Source of the DNA: Saccharibacillus sp. JS10
GTDB taxonomy: Bacteria; Bacillota; Bacilli; Paenibacillales; Paenibacillaceae
Length of the DNA stretch: 64,000 nucleotides
Direction: 5' to 3'
Assembly: GCF_024436065.1 (NCBI RefSeq)
Contig: NZ_JANFNS010000003.1
Coordinates: 481,241-545,240, forward strand
Each line of letters starts with the position of its first letter. Within the stretch, counting starts at the first letter, position 1. Positions 63,686 to 64,000 of the stretch are shown here, piece by piece. Made by a program: the position numbers and the translations under genes. The notes below the pieces were generated by a model. The model had not been told where the DNA came from, ran no database searches, and saw only the letters and a program-made list of their open reading frames with translations.

Positions 63686-63777
63686 TGGCGGAGAGAGAGG
63701 GATTCGAACCCTCGCACCGCTAACGCAGTCTAACCCCTTAGCAGAGGGTCCCCTTATAGCCACTTGGGTATCTCTCC
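63686..63777 (-). tRNA. tRNA-Ser (anticodon GCU)
   Basis: 92 nt with a long variable arm; acceptor GGAGAGA/TCTCTCC, loop CTGCTAA (anticodon GCT), encoded CCA. It is the first tRNA behind the 23S gene. Confidence 0.96.
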
Positions 63778-63945
63778 AAACTGGTTTTTTCCGTGCGATT
63801 ATTCTTCATCGAATAGAACCCAGGAAAATAACCTACACTAGAACAGACATGCATGTTGCAGTCGATACAAGGTTTGCACCTTGAAAACTGGATCCGAAAC
63901 GATCTCTTCGCGTCTTTCGAAGCGGTTTTCCGTAGAAAACCAAAA
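63778..63945 (-). other. Spacer between 23S rRNA and tRNA-Ser
   Basis: About 170 bases. Just behind the 23S end the minus strand can fold GGTTTTC-TACG-GAAAACC and CTTCG/CGAAG, likely processing stems. The GGATCCAGTTTTCAAGGTGCAA block is typical of rRNA spacers in this group (shown here only in part). No 5S rRNA is present in it. Confidence 0.6.
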
Positions 63946-64000
63946 GGATAAGCCCTCGACCGATTAGTACTTGTCAGCTGCACACATTGCTGCGCTTCCA
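63946..64000 (-). rRNA. 23S rRNA, 3' end only
   Basis: The minus strand reads TGGAAGCGCAGCAATGTGTG, then GCTGACAAGTACTAATCGG and TCGAGGGCTTATCC, the conserved 3' terminus of bacterial 23S rRNA. The gene continues beyond the right edge. The exact 3' end (about 63946) is set from the CUUAACC-like terminus of other species. Confidence 0.93.

Overview
The window looks like a chromosomal segment of a Paenibacillaceae bacterium (Paenibacillus or a close relative such as Saccharibacillus). This rests on gene order and features read from the sequence: cggR-gap-pgk-tpiA-gpmI-eno, secG-rnr-smpB-ssrA, glk-rapZ-glmR-whiA-HPr/Crh, hprK-lgt-ppaX-yvoF and hisZGDBHAF-hisIE-hisJ-prs-TPR-trxB are Bacilli-type blocks; clpP has a Gram-positive CtsR box; and SLH-type cell-wall anchoring is present. 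The genus is an inference. Almost everything is on the minus strand; the exceptions are pbuE, a lipoprotein gene, tRNA-Arg, clpP, an AIM24-family gene and one doubtful small ORF.

Layout. 1-2.6 kb: a partial MscS-type channel and a YxjG/YxjH-like methionine-synthase-family gene. 2.7-10.0 kb: an AT-rich stretch with a doubtful small ORF, a broken Cys-rich gene and a complete type I restriction-modification operon (hsdM-hsdS-hsdR), lying next to tmRNA. 10.1-14.9 kb: the trans-translation and RNA-decay group ssrA, smpB, rnr (with a very long low-complexity tail) and secG. 15-21.7 kb: a 35-residue membrane protein with a long leader, a MerR regulator with its SDR target, murI, an acetyltransferase, a type II pantothenate kinase, a purine efflux pump under a purine riboswitch, and a lipoprotein. 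21.7-29.5 kb: the glycolytic operon headed by CggR. 29.6-31.6 kb: tRNA-Arg, clpP, AIM24-like. 31.6-38.5 kb: Rrf2 regulator, ilvE, and four exported or accessory proteins including a beta-lactamase-like enzyme with SLH repeats. 38.5-43.9 kb: HPr/Crh-like, whiA, glmR, rapZ, glucokinase, a small ATPase. 44-55.6 kb: trxB, a TPR protein, prs and the histidine operon. 55.9-62.9 kb: two acyltransferases, ppaX, lgt, hprK, an MsmX-type ABC ATPase and a PucR/CdaR-like regulator. 63-64 kb: eight tRNA genes behind the 3' end of a 23S rRNA.

How the genes fit together. The window holds many parts of carbon sensing: CggR over the lower glycolytic genes, glucokinase, HPr kinase/phosphorylase, the P-Ser-HPr phosphatase PpaX, an HPr/Crh-like protein, and the shared sugar-ABC ATPase MsmX. 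PRPP synthase lies directly behind the histidine pathway that uses PRPP. tmRNA, SmpB and RNase R, which cooperate in ribosome rescue, are adjacent.

I found no CRISPR array, prophage, transposase or biosynthetic gene cluster. The observations most worth a second look are: the C74 (guanine-type) purine riboswitch that by its geometry should switch pbuE ON; the HPr/Crh-like protein that keeps His15 at the crh locus; the roughly 270-residue tail of RNase R; the 35-residue membrane protein behind a structured leader of about 300 nt; the MerR operator pair; the hairpin-rich spacer inside the glycolytic operon; and the absence of a 5S gene between 23S rRNA and the tRNA cluster.
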